DNA from: UBA7887 sp964408735
GTDB lineage: Bacteria > Pseudomonadota > Alphaproteobacteria > UBA7887
Reading direction: 5' to 3'
Length of the DNA stretch: 19,612 bases
Assembly: GCA_964408735.1 (NCBI GenBank)
Contig: CAYPAX010000085.1
Span: 1-19,612 of the forward strand
This document shows, piece by piece, positions 7,027-13,612 of the stretch. Under the pieces are notes generated by a model, which was not told the origin of the DNA, did not search any database, and saw only the letters and a program-made list of their open reading frames with translations. The translations under genes were made by a program, and so were the position numbers. Within the stretch, counting starts at the first letter, position 1. Each line of letters starts with the position of its first letter.

Positions 7027-7896
7027 ATGACACCAGAACTACCCGGAGATACCGAATTCGTCGAATTCTGGAACGAGGTGCTGGCGCCGAAATTCATTCG
7101 CTTCAAGCACATATTGGTAGACGGTCTGAGCCACCACAGCGATGCGGTTTTCCCGTCCCTGGCGGCAAAGGAGGGCGACAATGTCCTCGATGTGGGCTGC
7201 GGCTTTGGTGATACCGCCATTCGCCTGGCGCGCGCAGTGGGGCCGACGGGGCGCGTCGTCGGCCTCGATTGCTGCGAGGTGTTCATGGACTATGGCCGCG
7301 AGGCGGCCAAGGCGGAAGGGCTCGAGAATATCAGCTTCAGGGCCGGCGACGCCCTGGTGGAGAAGTTCGAGCCGGAATTCGACTTCGTCTTCGCGCGCTT
7401 CGGCACGATGTTCTTCTCCAACCCCGTGGCGGGCCTGCGCAACATGCGCACCGCGCTCAAGCCCGGCGGCATCATGACCCATATCGTCTGGCGCCGGCGC
7501 GACGACAATCCCTGGCTTGGCATGGCCAAGGATATCGTGCTGCGCTTCCTGCCGCCGCCGGGAGAGGACGCCCAGACCTGCGGGCCGGGCCCGTTCTCCA
7601 TGGCCGACGAGGAAATGGTGCGGATGATGATGAAGGGCGCCGGCTACGAGGACGTCACCTTCGAGCGCGTCGATGCGCCGGTGCTGGTCGGCAAGTCCGT
7701 CGATGACGCCATCGCCTTCCAGCTCGCCATCGGCCCGGCCGGCGAGGTCTTCCGCGAAGCCGGCGACGAGGCCGAGGAAAAGCGCGACACCATCGAGGCC
7801 GCCATGGGCGAAGCCATCGCCGCGCAAAAGATGGAGGCCGACGGCATCATCATGGAATCCTCGTCCTGGGTCATATCGGGGCGCAATCCGGGTTAA
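7027..7896 (+). CDS. Class I SAM-dependent methyltransferase
   Basis: Encodes 289 residues. VLDVGCGFGD (53-62) is motif I of Rossmann-fold methyltransferases. GLDCCEVFM (79-87) is the acidic motif for the ribose hydroxyls, FRAGDAL (104-110) and FDFVFARFG (118-126) fit the next strands, and ALKPGGIM (133-140) is the post-motif. The acceptor cannot be read from sequence; the layout resembles UbiE/small-molecule enzymes more than protein or RNA methyltransferases. A GTG at 7015 would overlap the aldolase stop as GTGA and add four residues, but neither start has a strong ribosome site, so the ATG at 7027 is a convention. It is the last gene of the tightly packed sugar-acid run, so it may methylate a pathway intermediate or simply be cotranscribed. 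Confidence 0.85.
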   Translation: MTPELPGDTEFVEFWNEVLAPKFIRFKHILVDGLSHHSDAVFPSLAAKEGDNVLDVGCGFGDTAIRLARAVGPTGRVVGLDCCEVFMDYGREAAKAEGLENISFRAGDALVEKFEPEFDFVFARFGTMFFSNPVAGLRNMRTALKPGGIMTHIVWRRRDDNPWLGMAKDIVLRFLPPPGEDAQTCGPGPFSMADEEMVRMMMKGAGYEDVTFERVDAPVLVGKSVDDAIAFQLAIGPAGEVFREAGDEAEEKRDTIEAAMGEAIAAQKMEADGIIMESSSWVISGRNPG

Positions 7897-7932
7897 GCGC
7901 TTGGCTTCGGCGTAGCGCGACAGGGTAGGGCC

Positions 7933-8631
7933 ATGCATCTGTCGGATATCGAGCAGGCGTTGCGGCGGGTCGGGCTGACCCCGCGCGGCGCCTTTCATCC
8001 CCGCCCCGAGGACAAGGTTCCCGGCATCTCGCCCTGGCGGGCCGCCGCCACCGTGGTGCTGGCCGGCAATGCCGGACCCGACATGTGGCAGGCCTTCAGC
8101 AGCCAGCGCGACCCGGGGTCCGAGCTGCTCGACAGCTGGTCGTTCGAGATTCTCAGCGCCCTGGCGGTCGAGTTCGATGGCGCGGCGCTGTTTCCCTTCA
8201 CCCGCCCGTTTCTGCCGTTCCAGCGCTGGGCGGCGCTGGCGGGTCCCTGCCACCCCTCGCCGGTCGGCCTCTACGTTCATCCCGACTATGGCCTGTGGCA
8301 CGGTTTCCGCGGCGCGCTGGCGTTGCCTGAGCACCTTGAGTTGCCGCCGCCGGATCGGCGCCCGAGCCCTTGCGAGAGCTGCACCGACAAGCCTTGTGTC
8401 ACGGGCTGCCCGGTCTCGGCACTTGGGGCCGAGCATCACGACACGGGGCTCTGCACCGATCATATCGACAGCGCCGCCGGCGCCGATTGCATGACGCAGG
8501 GCTGCCGCGTGCGCCGGGTCTGCCCGGTGGGGCGCGAGTACCGCTACGCGCCCGCCCAGGCCGGCTTCCACATGACCTCGTTCAGGCGCTCGCGCCTCGC
8601 CGATCGCGCCGCGGCCGCCAAGCGCGCCTAG
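7933..8631 (+). CDS. Ferredoxin-like iron-sulfur protein with eight clustered cysteines
   Basis: Encodes 232 residues. The N-terminal 140 residues contain no motif I can name beyond WRAAATVVLAGNAG near 35-48. The C-terminal third holds Cys147, 150, 155 and 159 (CESCTDKPCVTGCP), a 4Fe-4S motif close to C-x2-C-x4-C-x3-CP, followed by Cys174, 186, 191 and 197. Those eight could bind one or two clusters. The double arrangement resembles the iron-sulfur part of QueG-like and other reductive proteins, but the cobalamin domain of QueG is not recognisable here. There is no signal peptide, so it is probably cytosolic. AGGG lies before the ATG. It follows the methyltransferase by 36 bases on the same strand; its redox partner is unknown. 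Confidence 0.78.
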   Translation: MHLSDIEQALRRVGLTPRGAFHPRPEDKVPGISPWRAAATVVLAGNAGPDMWQAFSSQRDPGSELLDSWSFEILSALAVEFDGAALFPFTRPFLPFQRWAALAGPCHPSPVGLYVHPDYGLWHGFRGALALPEHLELPPPDRRPSPCESCTDKPCVTGCPVSALGAEHHDTGLCTDHIDSAAGADCMTQGCRVRRVCPVGREYRYAPAQAGFHMTSFRRSRLADRAAAAKRA

Positions 8632-8637
8632 CGTACC

Positions 8638-8654
8638 TCGGTCGCATTGACCGA
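8638..8654 (+). promoter_or_regulatory. Inverted repeat upstream of the PhyH gene
   Basis: TCGGTC (8638-8643) and GACCGA (8649-8654) form a perfect six-base inverted repeat around a five-base centre, seven bases after the ferredoxin-like gene stop and about 70 bases before the PhyH ATG. It could be a regulator site for the dioxygenase or a weak stem at the end of the previous transcript. No T-run follows, so an intrinsic terminator is unlikely. I see no clear -10 box in the same spacer. Confidence 0.25.
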
Positions 8655-8724
8655 AATCAATCGAGCTTCCAGCCGACCCCTGTATCAAGGCAACATCCAT
8701 ACATGTGGCCGGGAGGGCTCGGGG

Positions 8725-9492
8725 ATGTCTTTGACTCAAGCACAGGTGAGCACGTTCAAGGAGAAGGGCTTCGTCGTCATCAGGGGATTTTTCAATCCCC
8801 CCGAGGTGGCGCAGATATCGGCCTGGCTTGACACCTTGCGCGACAGGCAACCGGCTGACGGCGAGGAAGCCAAATATTACGAGACCAGCCCGATCAGCGG
8901 CGAAAACCTTCTGGTGCGCATCGAGAACGTGATCGGCGAGCGGAACCGCGCGGCGTCGGACCTGCTGATCTCGGACAAGGCCAAGGAATGCCTGGCTCAG
9001 CTTCTTGGCGAGGCGCCGCTGCTGTTCAAGGAGAAGATCAACTACAAGCTTCCCGGCTGCCGACCCGACCAGCTGCACCAGGACCAGGCCGCCGGCTGGA
9101 ATGCCTATTGCGACTTTTTCATCACCATGGGCATCGCCGTGGACGAGAACCGCATCGACAATGGCGCCTTGAGCTTCATGATCTCGGGCAATTACCAAAA
9201 AGCGCTGATGACCGAGGAATGGCAGCCCCTGACCGAGGCCGACCCGCCCTATGAGCCGAAGGACGAATATGTGCTTCTCGAAGCCGATCCCGGCGACGTC
9301 ATCTTTTTCGACTGCTATGTGCCGCACGGCTCGCCGGCCAACACCGGCAGCCGCAGCCGGCGCAACATCTTCCTCACCTTCAACGGTGCTTCGCACGGCG
9401 ACATGCGTGCCCGCTACTACCACGACAAGTGGCAGAGCTACGCGCCCAACCAGGTCGAGGAGGCCCGCACCAAGGAAACCTTCCGGGTTTAG
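8725..9492 (+). CDS. Phytanoyl-CoA dioxygenase (PhyH) family 2-oxoglutarate/Fe(II) oxygenase
   Basis: Encodes 255 residues. The iron triad is visible: His118 and Asp120 in QLHQDQAAGW and His201 in VPHGSPANTG. Arg212 or Arg213, about eleven residues after the last His, is the expected 2-oxoglutarate carboxylate anchor. The jelly-roll end FFDCYVPHG (194-202) is typical. Family members hydroxylate or halogenate small molecules using oxygen and 2-oxoglutarate; bacterial PhyH substrates range from ectoine to phosphonates and acyl-CoAs, and none can be chosen here. The ATG at 8725 is preferred over an upstream TTG at 8647 because GGGAGG precedes it and the protein then begins at the usual first helix. 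It has its own 93-base spacer and runs toward the MaoC gene, leaving 21 bases between. Confidence 0.9.
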   Translation: MSLTQAQVSTFKEKGFVVIRGFFNPPEVAQISAWLDTLRDRQPADGEEAKYYETSPISGENLLVRIENVIGERNRAASDLLISDKAKECLAQLLGEAPLLFKEKINYKLPGCRPDQLHQDQAAGWNAYCDFFITMGIAVDENRIDNGALSFMISGNYQKALMTEEWQPLTEADPPYEPKDEYVLLEADPGDVIFFDCYVPHGSPANTGSRSRRNIFLTFNGASHGDMRARYYHDKWQSYAPNQVEEARTKETFRV

Positions 9493-9513
9493 GGCACCAC
9501 GGATCGAACCGCC

Positions 9514-9951
9514 TCAGGCGTCCTTGACCCACTTCAGGATGTGCTCGGCGACGGCGACCGTGTCGCCGTGCTGATTGATCACGGTGACGTCGGAGCGGCT
9601 GCGGCGGCGCTCGGCGTCGGTCTCCTTGATCTGGTAGTTGACGGTGACCGTATCGCCGATGAACACCGGCGCGATAAAGCGCACCCGGTCGTAGCCCAGC
9701 GAGACCGCGGTCTCGTCGCTGCTGGCGCTTTCGGACCTGTCGATCATCATCGTCGATGTGGTGGACATGTAGCCCATCAGCAGCACGCCGTGGGCGATGC
9801 GCTGGCCGTAGGCCGAGCCCTTCATGTACTGGTCGTTGACATGCACGGCGGCGAGGTCGCCGGTGATGCCGGCGAAGCCGTAAACGTCGGACTCGCCGAC
9901 GGTCTTCGAGAAAGATACGCTATCGCCGACGGCGACATGAAAATTGGACAT
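9514..9951 (-). CDS. MaoC-like hydratase (hot-dog fold), (R)-enoyl-CoA hydratase type
   Basis: Encodes 145 residues of a single hot-dog domain. FAGITGDLAAVHVND carries the hydratase-2 motif with catalytic Asp32 and His37, and AHGVLLMGY (53-61) is the conserved helix region. Such proteins hydrate trans-2-enoyl-CoA to (R)-3-hydroxyacyl-CoA, and some relatives dehydrate short branched or dicarboxylic CoA esters. The minus-strand ATG at 9951 follows GGAG seven bases upstream. It is convergent with the PhyH gene and divergent from the second TRAP receptor, sharing a 128-base spacer with that gene. The spacer holds palindromes that may regulate either. Its substrate is unknown; the CoA-ester genes at 12400-15352 are possible partners. 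Confidence 0.9.
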   Translation of the reverse strand: MSNFHVAVGDSVSFSKTVGESDVYGFAGITGDLAAVHVNDQYMKGSAYGQRIAHGVLLMGYMSTTSTMMIDRSESASSDETAVSLGYDRVRFIAPVFIGDTVTVNYQIKETDAERRRSRSDVTVINQHGDTVAVAEHILKWVKDA

Positions 9952-9972
9952 CGGTGGGCTCCGTGGTCTGAG

Positions 9973-9984
9973 GTTGCCGGCAAC
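9973..9984. promoter_or_regulatory. Perfect palindrome GTTGCCGGCAAC, likely regulator site
   Basis: A 12-base perfect palindrome lies 22 bases upstream of the MaoC ATG and 96 bases upstream of the second TRAP receptor. On the plus strand it is directly followed by GATAAT (9985-9990), which resembles a -10 box. Its position fits a repressor or activator site for the MaoC gene or for both divergent genes. The regulator is not in the window, and no motif database was searched. Confidence 0.35.
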
Positions 9985-10029
9985 GATAATGCCTTATGCG
10001 GGGTGGGACGCAAACATCTGTGGCATTAA

Positions 10030-10045
10030 GTAACCGGATGGTTAC
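10030..10045. promoter_or_regulatory. Operator-like inverted repeat GTAACC-N4-GGTTAC
   Basis: Two perfect six-base arms, GTAACC (10030-10035) and GGTTAC (10040-10045), flank a four-base centre 35 bases before the ATG at 10080. The geometry is that of a site for a dimeric helix-turn-helix regulator such as a GntR, LacI or TetR-type protein; the family cannot be chosen from one site. It could control the TRAP receptor alone or both divergent genes. Confidence 0.42.
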
Positions 10046-10079
10046 AATGGGCCGCGTGCGTAGGACGAAAGGGCGGGCA

Positions 10080-11165
10080 ATGACTGACAAGACTGGGCGG
10101 CGGCGGTTTCTCAAGGGTGCGGCGGCGGGCGTGGCGGCGGCACCGGCACTGGCGGCGCCGGCCATCGCGCAGGGGCGCGTGCGCTGGCGCATGGTGACCA
10201 CCTGGCCGAAGAACTTTCCCGGTGTCGGCATCGCGGCGCAGCGTGTCGCCGACCGCATCGGCGCCATGTCCGACGGCAGGCTGGAGATCAAGCTGTTTGC
10301 CGCCGGCGAGTTCGTGCCCGCCTTCGAGGTCTTCGACGCGGTGCGCGAGGGCAAGGCCGAATGCGGCCACGACGCGCCCTATTACTGGATCGCCAAGACC
10401 CGCGGCTCGGCTTTCTTCGCCTCCGTGCCCGGCGGCTTGACGCCCCAGGAGCAGCAGGGCTGGGTGCATTACGGCGGCGGCCAGGAGCTCTGGGACGAGC
10501 TTTACGCCCAGTTCGGCCTGCGCGCCTGGCTGGCCGGCAATGCCGGCATGCAGATGGTCGGCTGGTTCCGCAAGGAGATGAACTCGCTGGACGATTTCCA
10601 GGGCCTCAAGATGCGCATGGCGGGCCTGCAGTCGGAGGTCCTCAGCCGCCTCGGCGTGACCACGGTCAACCTGCCGGGCGGCGAGATCATGCCGGCGCTG
10701 CAATCGGGCGTCATCGATGCGGCGGAGTGGGGCGGTCCCTGGATGGATCTCGCCTTCGGCTTCTACAAGGTGGCGAAATACTGCTACGGCCCGGGCGTGC
10801 ACGAGCCCGGCACGGCGCAGTCCCTGCTGGTCAATCTCGAGGCCTACGATGCCCTGCCGAGGGACTTGCAGGAGATCGTGCGCTTCGCCGCCGAGTCGGA
10901 AACCGCCTTGCTGCTGAGCGAGTTCACGGCCAAGAACGCCGTCGCCATGCAGACCCTCATCAACGAGCACGGCGTCACCATGGGGCAGCTGCCCGACGAG
11001 GTGCTAAAGCGCTGGTTCGAGATCAGCGAGGAAGTCGTCGCCGAGACCGGCAATGCCGACCCGATCACCAAGAAGATCTACGAGAGCTGGAGCAAGTTCC
11101 GCGCCCAGTCCGTTGCCGTCGCGCCCTACTCGACGCTGGGCTACATGCAGAGCCGCAACGCTTAA
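10080..11165 (+). CDS. Second TRAP transporter solute-binding protein, TakP-like, Tat leader
   Basis: Encodes 361 residues closely related to the protein at 2429-3511; more than half of the aligned positions agree by eye, including long blocks such as FVPAFEVFDAVREG and CGHDAPYYWIAK. GRRRFLKG is a Tat signal, with cleavage likely after Ala30. The Arg region is GLKMRMAG (175-182), where the paralogue has GLRMRIPG, and the Glu-Trp pair is Glu216-Trp217 in IDAAEWGG. The ligand is therefore probably also a 2-oxo or related acid, with altered specificity. The ATG at 10080 is chosen because it places the Tat motif at the N terminus; the open frame from 9996 runs through the operator-like repeat. 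The ribosome site is weak (AAAGGGCGGG). No membrane subunits are nearby and the gene stands alone. Confidence 0.92.
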   Translation: MTDKTGRRRFLKGAAAGVAAAPALAAPAIAQGRVRWRMVTTWPKNFPGVGIAAQRVADRIGAMSDGRLEIKLFAAGEFVPAFEVFDAVREGKAECGHDAPYYWIAKTRGSAFFASVPGGLTPQEQQGWVHYGGGQELWDELYAQFGLRAWLAGNAGMQMVGWFRKEMNSLDDFQGLKMRMAGLQSEVLSRLGVTTVNLPGGEIMPALQSGVIDAAEWGGPWMDLAFGFYKVAKYCYGPGVHEPGTAQSLLVNLEAYDALPRDLQEIVRFAAESETALLLSEFTAKNAVAMQTLINEHGVTMGQLPDEVLKRWFEISEEVVAETGNADPITKKIYESWSKFRAQSVAVAPYSTLGYMQSRNA

Positions 11166-11172
11166 GGCCGTG

Positions 11173-11192
11173 AAGTCCCTATAAGGGGACTT
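11173..11192 (+). terminator. Small hairpin just after the second TRAP gene
   Basis: AAGTCCC (11173-11179) and GGGACTT (11186-11192) form a perfect seven-base stem with a six-base loop (TATAAG), starting eight bases after the TRAP stop. No run of T follows. It may be a transcript 3'-end stabiliser or part of a two-hairpin terminator with the larger structure that follows. Confidence 0.4.
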
Positions 11193-11247
11193 GAGACATC
11201 ACCCCGACAGCCGAGATGTCGCAAAGGCTGTCGGGGAGTGCCTCAAG
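11190..11247. terminator. Long stem-loop between convergent genes, probable bidirectional terminator
   Basis: CCCCGACAGCC (11202-11212) pairs perfectly with GGCTGTCGGGG (11226-11236) around a 13-base loop. An outer stem, CTTGAG (11190-11195) with CTCAAG (11242-11247), encloses it. It lies between the second TRAP gene and the convergent secreted-protein gene, where a shared terminator is expected. GGTTTG follows on the plus side, only a weak T-run. GACATC (11195-11200) could instead pair with GATGTC (11215-11220), which would enclose the first arm of the main stem. Confidence 0.5.
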
Positions 11248-11336
11248 GTTTGATCTCACAGCGGGTACCGAGTGAGGCAAACCCTGATCGCTACGTCGCA
11301 GCGCAATAGCTCTGACTATCGCGCCGCAGGTACCAG

Positions 11337-11792
11337 CTACTCGCAGTTGCCTTCAAACGTTCCAGCGGTGACCCCTCCGTCCGCGAACACGACTTGCCAA
11401 GTGCCAGAGCCGTTCGTGTCGGCAAACACGCCGGTGCCGCCCGATTGGGTCCAGGTGCCGCTGGTGTCGCCCGGGTTCATTCCCCCTTTATCGCTGAAGC
11501 TGTCACCATTGACGTCCCTGCGAGTACAGGCATAACTCATGTAGCTCTCGCCATCGGGTGTCGTGAGGACGTAGCCACCGCACATACCAACCGCGTTGAA
11601 CGGTGAGTTATCGCTGGTAATGCTCCCTGAGGCAGAGAAGACGGTCAGGGTATGGCCGTCCCCCAAGTCGATGTTTTCGGCCGACCTGTCTACGTTCGTC
11701 CAACGGCCGTTACAATCGGCAGCCATTGCGCTGGTGGTGTAACCAAGGGCCATGACGGCAAGAACCGCTGCACCAAATTTTAGAGCCTTCAT
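11337..11792 (-). CDS. Small secreted beta-rich protein of unknown function
   Basis: Encodes 151 residues. A Sec signal peptide (1-24, ending TTSAMA) precedes a Gly/Ser/Thr-rich, probably all-beta mature protein. Four cysteines (27, 71, 89, 150) could form two disulfides in the periplasm. The block GGTGVFADTNGSGTW (118-132) resembles the GGTG-x-F/Y-x-G-x-x-G-x-G-T strand pair of secreted small beta-barrel proteins of unknown role. RDVNGDSFSDKGG (92-104) resembles an Asp-rich calcium loop, though nothing else supports EF-hands. GGAGGG precedes the ATG at 11792. Sampled local G+C is near 58-60%, a little below the neighbours. It is separated by 179 bases from the VOC gene upstream, so it probably has its own promoter. 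I do not recognise a named gene. Confidence 0.72.
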   Translation of the reverse strand: MKALKFGAAVLAVMALGYTTSAMAADCNGRWTNVDRSAENIDLGDGHTLTVFSASGSITSDNSPFNAVGMCGGYVLTTPDGESYMSYACTRRDVNGDSFSDKGGMNPGDTSGTWTQSGGTGVFADTNGSGTWQVVFADGGVTAGTFEGNCE

Positions 11793-11971
11793 TGTCGTTC
11801 CCTCCAGTGTCGTTGCTTACACAGGACGGCGACGCATCGTGGCCCCCACCACATCAATCCGTCCCCCGGAGGTATCAGTGTAACGACCGCGCGCAGCAGC
11901 GCAACTTATTGATTCTGGCGTTCGAATTGTTACAACCGATTCTGATTTCGCCAAACTGTTGAAACGCTGGT

Positions 11972-12403
11972 CTACTTCTCGATAATCGCGGCGACGAGCT
12001 CCACGGTAACGCCGTCGGGGGCGGCGAGGTAGGCGATGGGGCTGCCGGGCAGGAACTCGTGCGGCTCGACCGAGAAGGTCGCGCCCTTGCGCTTCAGCGC
12101 GTCGCAGAAGGCGGCGAAATCGCCGGCGACGGTAAAGCCGAAATGGTCCGTGCCCCAGCGGTCGTGGCTGGCGTAATCGGCGAAGCTTTGTATGGGCGCC
12201 GGCACTGCCGGATCCTCGCCGGGCCTTTGGCCGCGGATCAGTATCGCGGCGCCGTCGAAGGTGACGCATATTTGTGGCGCGCCACGCAGCTCGTAGTTTT
12301 GGCTGATGCTGCCGCCCAGCATTTCGACATACCAGTCCGCGGCAGCTTGCGGATCCCGGCTGACGATATGGATATGGTCGAAACGGATCGTTGCCTGGCT
12401 CAT
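11972..12403 (-). CDS. VOC-superfamily (glyoxalase/bleomycin-resistance-like) protein
   Basis: Encodes 143 residues with one pair of beta-alpha-beta-beta-beta modules. His10 (FDHIHIV), His87 (TDHFGF) and Glu135 (GVTVEL) sit at the usual 2-His-1-Glu metal positions. DPQAAADWYVEMLGG (17-31) is the typical first-helix pattern. VOC enzymes use a metal to isomerise, epimerise or cleave small substrates, such as methylmalonyl-CoA epimerase and glyoxalase I; the reaction here is not readable. The ATG at 12403 overlaps the CoA-transferase stop as ATGA, so translation is very probably coupled. This suggests that it acts on the same CoA ester or its product, perhaps as an epimerase. It ends the three-gene minus-strand operon. 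Confidence 0.88.
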   Translation of the reverse strand: MSQATIRFDHIHIVSRDPQAAADWYVEMLGGSISQNYELRGAPQICVTFDGAAILIRGQRPGEDPAVPAPIQSFADYASHDRWGTDHFGFTVAGDFAAFCDALKRKGATFSVEPHEFLPGSPIAYLAAPDGVTVELVAAIIEK

Positions 12404-13590
12404 GATCCGACCACGCCGATCTTGCCGGCCTCGGCCATGGCGGCGATGGCACCATCGTCGTAGCCGATCTCGGCCAGCACCTCCGCTGTCTGCGCGCCGA
12501 TGGGCTGCGGCGGCAGGCGCACGCCGGGTCGCTCGCCGTCATAGCGGGCGGGGTGGCCGAGCAGGGTGATGGGCTCGCCATTGGCGCCGTCGACGGTCAT
12601 GAACGAGCCGTTGTGCACCACCTGTGGGTCAGCCATCACGGCGGCGTAGTCGTTGACGCGCGCATACCACAGCGAGTGGGCCTCGAGCCGCGCCTCGATC
12701 TCGAAATTGGGCCAGTTGACCACCTGGCCCTGGATCAGCGCGGCGATCTCGCCACTGCGGCTGAAGGTCTCCGAGTCCGAGAAATCCGCCAGCGCCGGCA
12801 GGTCGAGTGCGGTGCCGAGCGTCGCCATGGGGCCGAGCGAGATCGCCATATGGCCGTCCGCCGATTTGTAGATGCCGTAGGGCGCGGGATAGTACCAGCC
12901 GGCGATATTGGCCGGCGGGCGCTGGGGCACGGGCTCGCCATTGGCCCAGCAGACCAGCGATTCGCATTGCATATCGAGGCCTGCCGAGAGCAAATCCACC
13001 TCGACCCGGCAGCCTTCGCCGCTGCGCCCGCGCCGCACCAGCGCGGCGAGGATCGACATGGCGAGGATCTGGGCGCCGTGGTGGTCGACCGCCGAGACCC
13101 CGACCGGCACCGGCGACTGCTCCTCGCTGCCGGTGATCATGGCCAGGCCGGACATGGCCTGCACGACGAGATCCTGGCCCGGGCGCTCGCGATAGGGGCC
13201 GTCGCCGCCGAAGCCGGAGGCCGAGGCGTAGATGACGCTCCCATTGATCGCCTTGGCATCGTCATAGCCGAAGCCGAACCTATCCATGACGCCGGGGCGG
13301 AAATTCTCGCAGATGACGTCGGTCTTGGCGATCAGCCGGCCGACGATCTCGCGACCCTCCTCCGACTTCAGGTCGACGGCGATGTTGCGCTTGTTGCGGT
13401 TGGCGCAGAGATGCAGCAGGGAATCCCCGTCGGCGCGCTGGTCGTTGCCGCTCCAGTTGCGCTGGAAGGCGCCGCCGACGGGCTCGACCGCGATGACATC
13501 GGCGCCGAGATCGCCGAGCACCTGCATGCCCATGGGCCCGAGGAGGAAATGGTTGAAGCTGAGGACGCGGACGCCGTCGAGCATGGTCAT
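12400..13590 (-). CDS. Class III CoA transferase (CaiB/BaiF family)
   Basis: Encodes 396 residues of the CaiB/BaiF fold. The N terminus LDGVRVLSF, GDLGADVIAVEP (26-37), and RNKRNIAVDL (65-74) are standard blocks. RPGQDLVVQAMSG puts the catalytic Asp, which forms the acyl and CoA thioester intermediates, at 140. These enzymes move CoA between carboxylic acids in the cytosol; known substrates include oxalate, carnitine, succinate and mesaconate. The protein is somewhat short but complete, ending PIGAQTAEVLAEIGYDD, a typical C-terminal block. GGA lies upstream of the ATG at 13590, with a second ATG two codons later. It sits 22 bases after the dehydrogenase gene and overlaps the VOC gene, placing CoA activation and redox steps in one operon. 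Confidence 0.93.
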   Translation of the reverse strand: MTMLDGVRVLSFNHFLLGPMGMQVLGDLGADVIAVEPVGGAFQRNWSGNDQRADGDSLLHLCANRNKRNIAVDLKSEEGREIVGRLIAKTDVICENFRPGVMDRFGFGYDDAKAINGSVIYASASGFGGDGPYRERPGQDLVVQAMSGLAMITGSEEQSPVPVGVSAVDHHGAQILAMSILAALVRRGRSGEGCRVEVDLLSAGLDMQCESLVCWANGEPVPQRPPANIAGWYYPAPYGIYKSADGHMAISLGPMATLGTALDLPALADFSDSETFSRSGEIAALIQGQVVNWPNFEIEARLEAHSLWYARVNDYAAVMADPQVVHNGSFMTVDGANGEPITLLGHPARYDGERPGVRLPPQPIGAQTAEVLAEIGYDDGAIAAMAEAGKIGVVGS

Positions 13591-13612
13591 GGGCGGGTTC
13601 CGTTCGATGGGG

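Noticed and set aside
7039..9423. A 794-codon minus-strand frame spanning four genes
   Set aside because: It is antisense to the methyltransferase, ferredoxin-like and PhyH genes, all supported by motifs and ribosome sites. The translation has no recognisable domain.
2429..11165. The two TRAP genes as ends of a composite mobile element
   Set aside because: They are diverged paralogues in direct orientation without terminal repeats, a transposase or target-site duplications.
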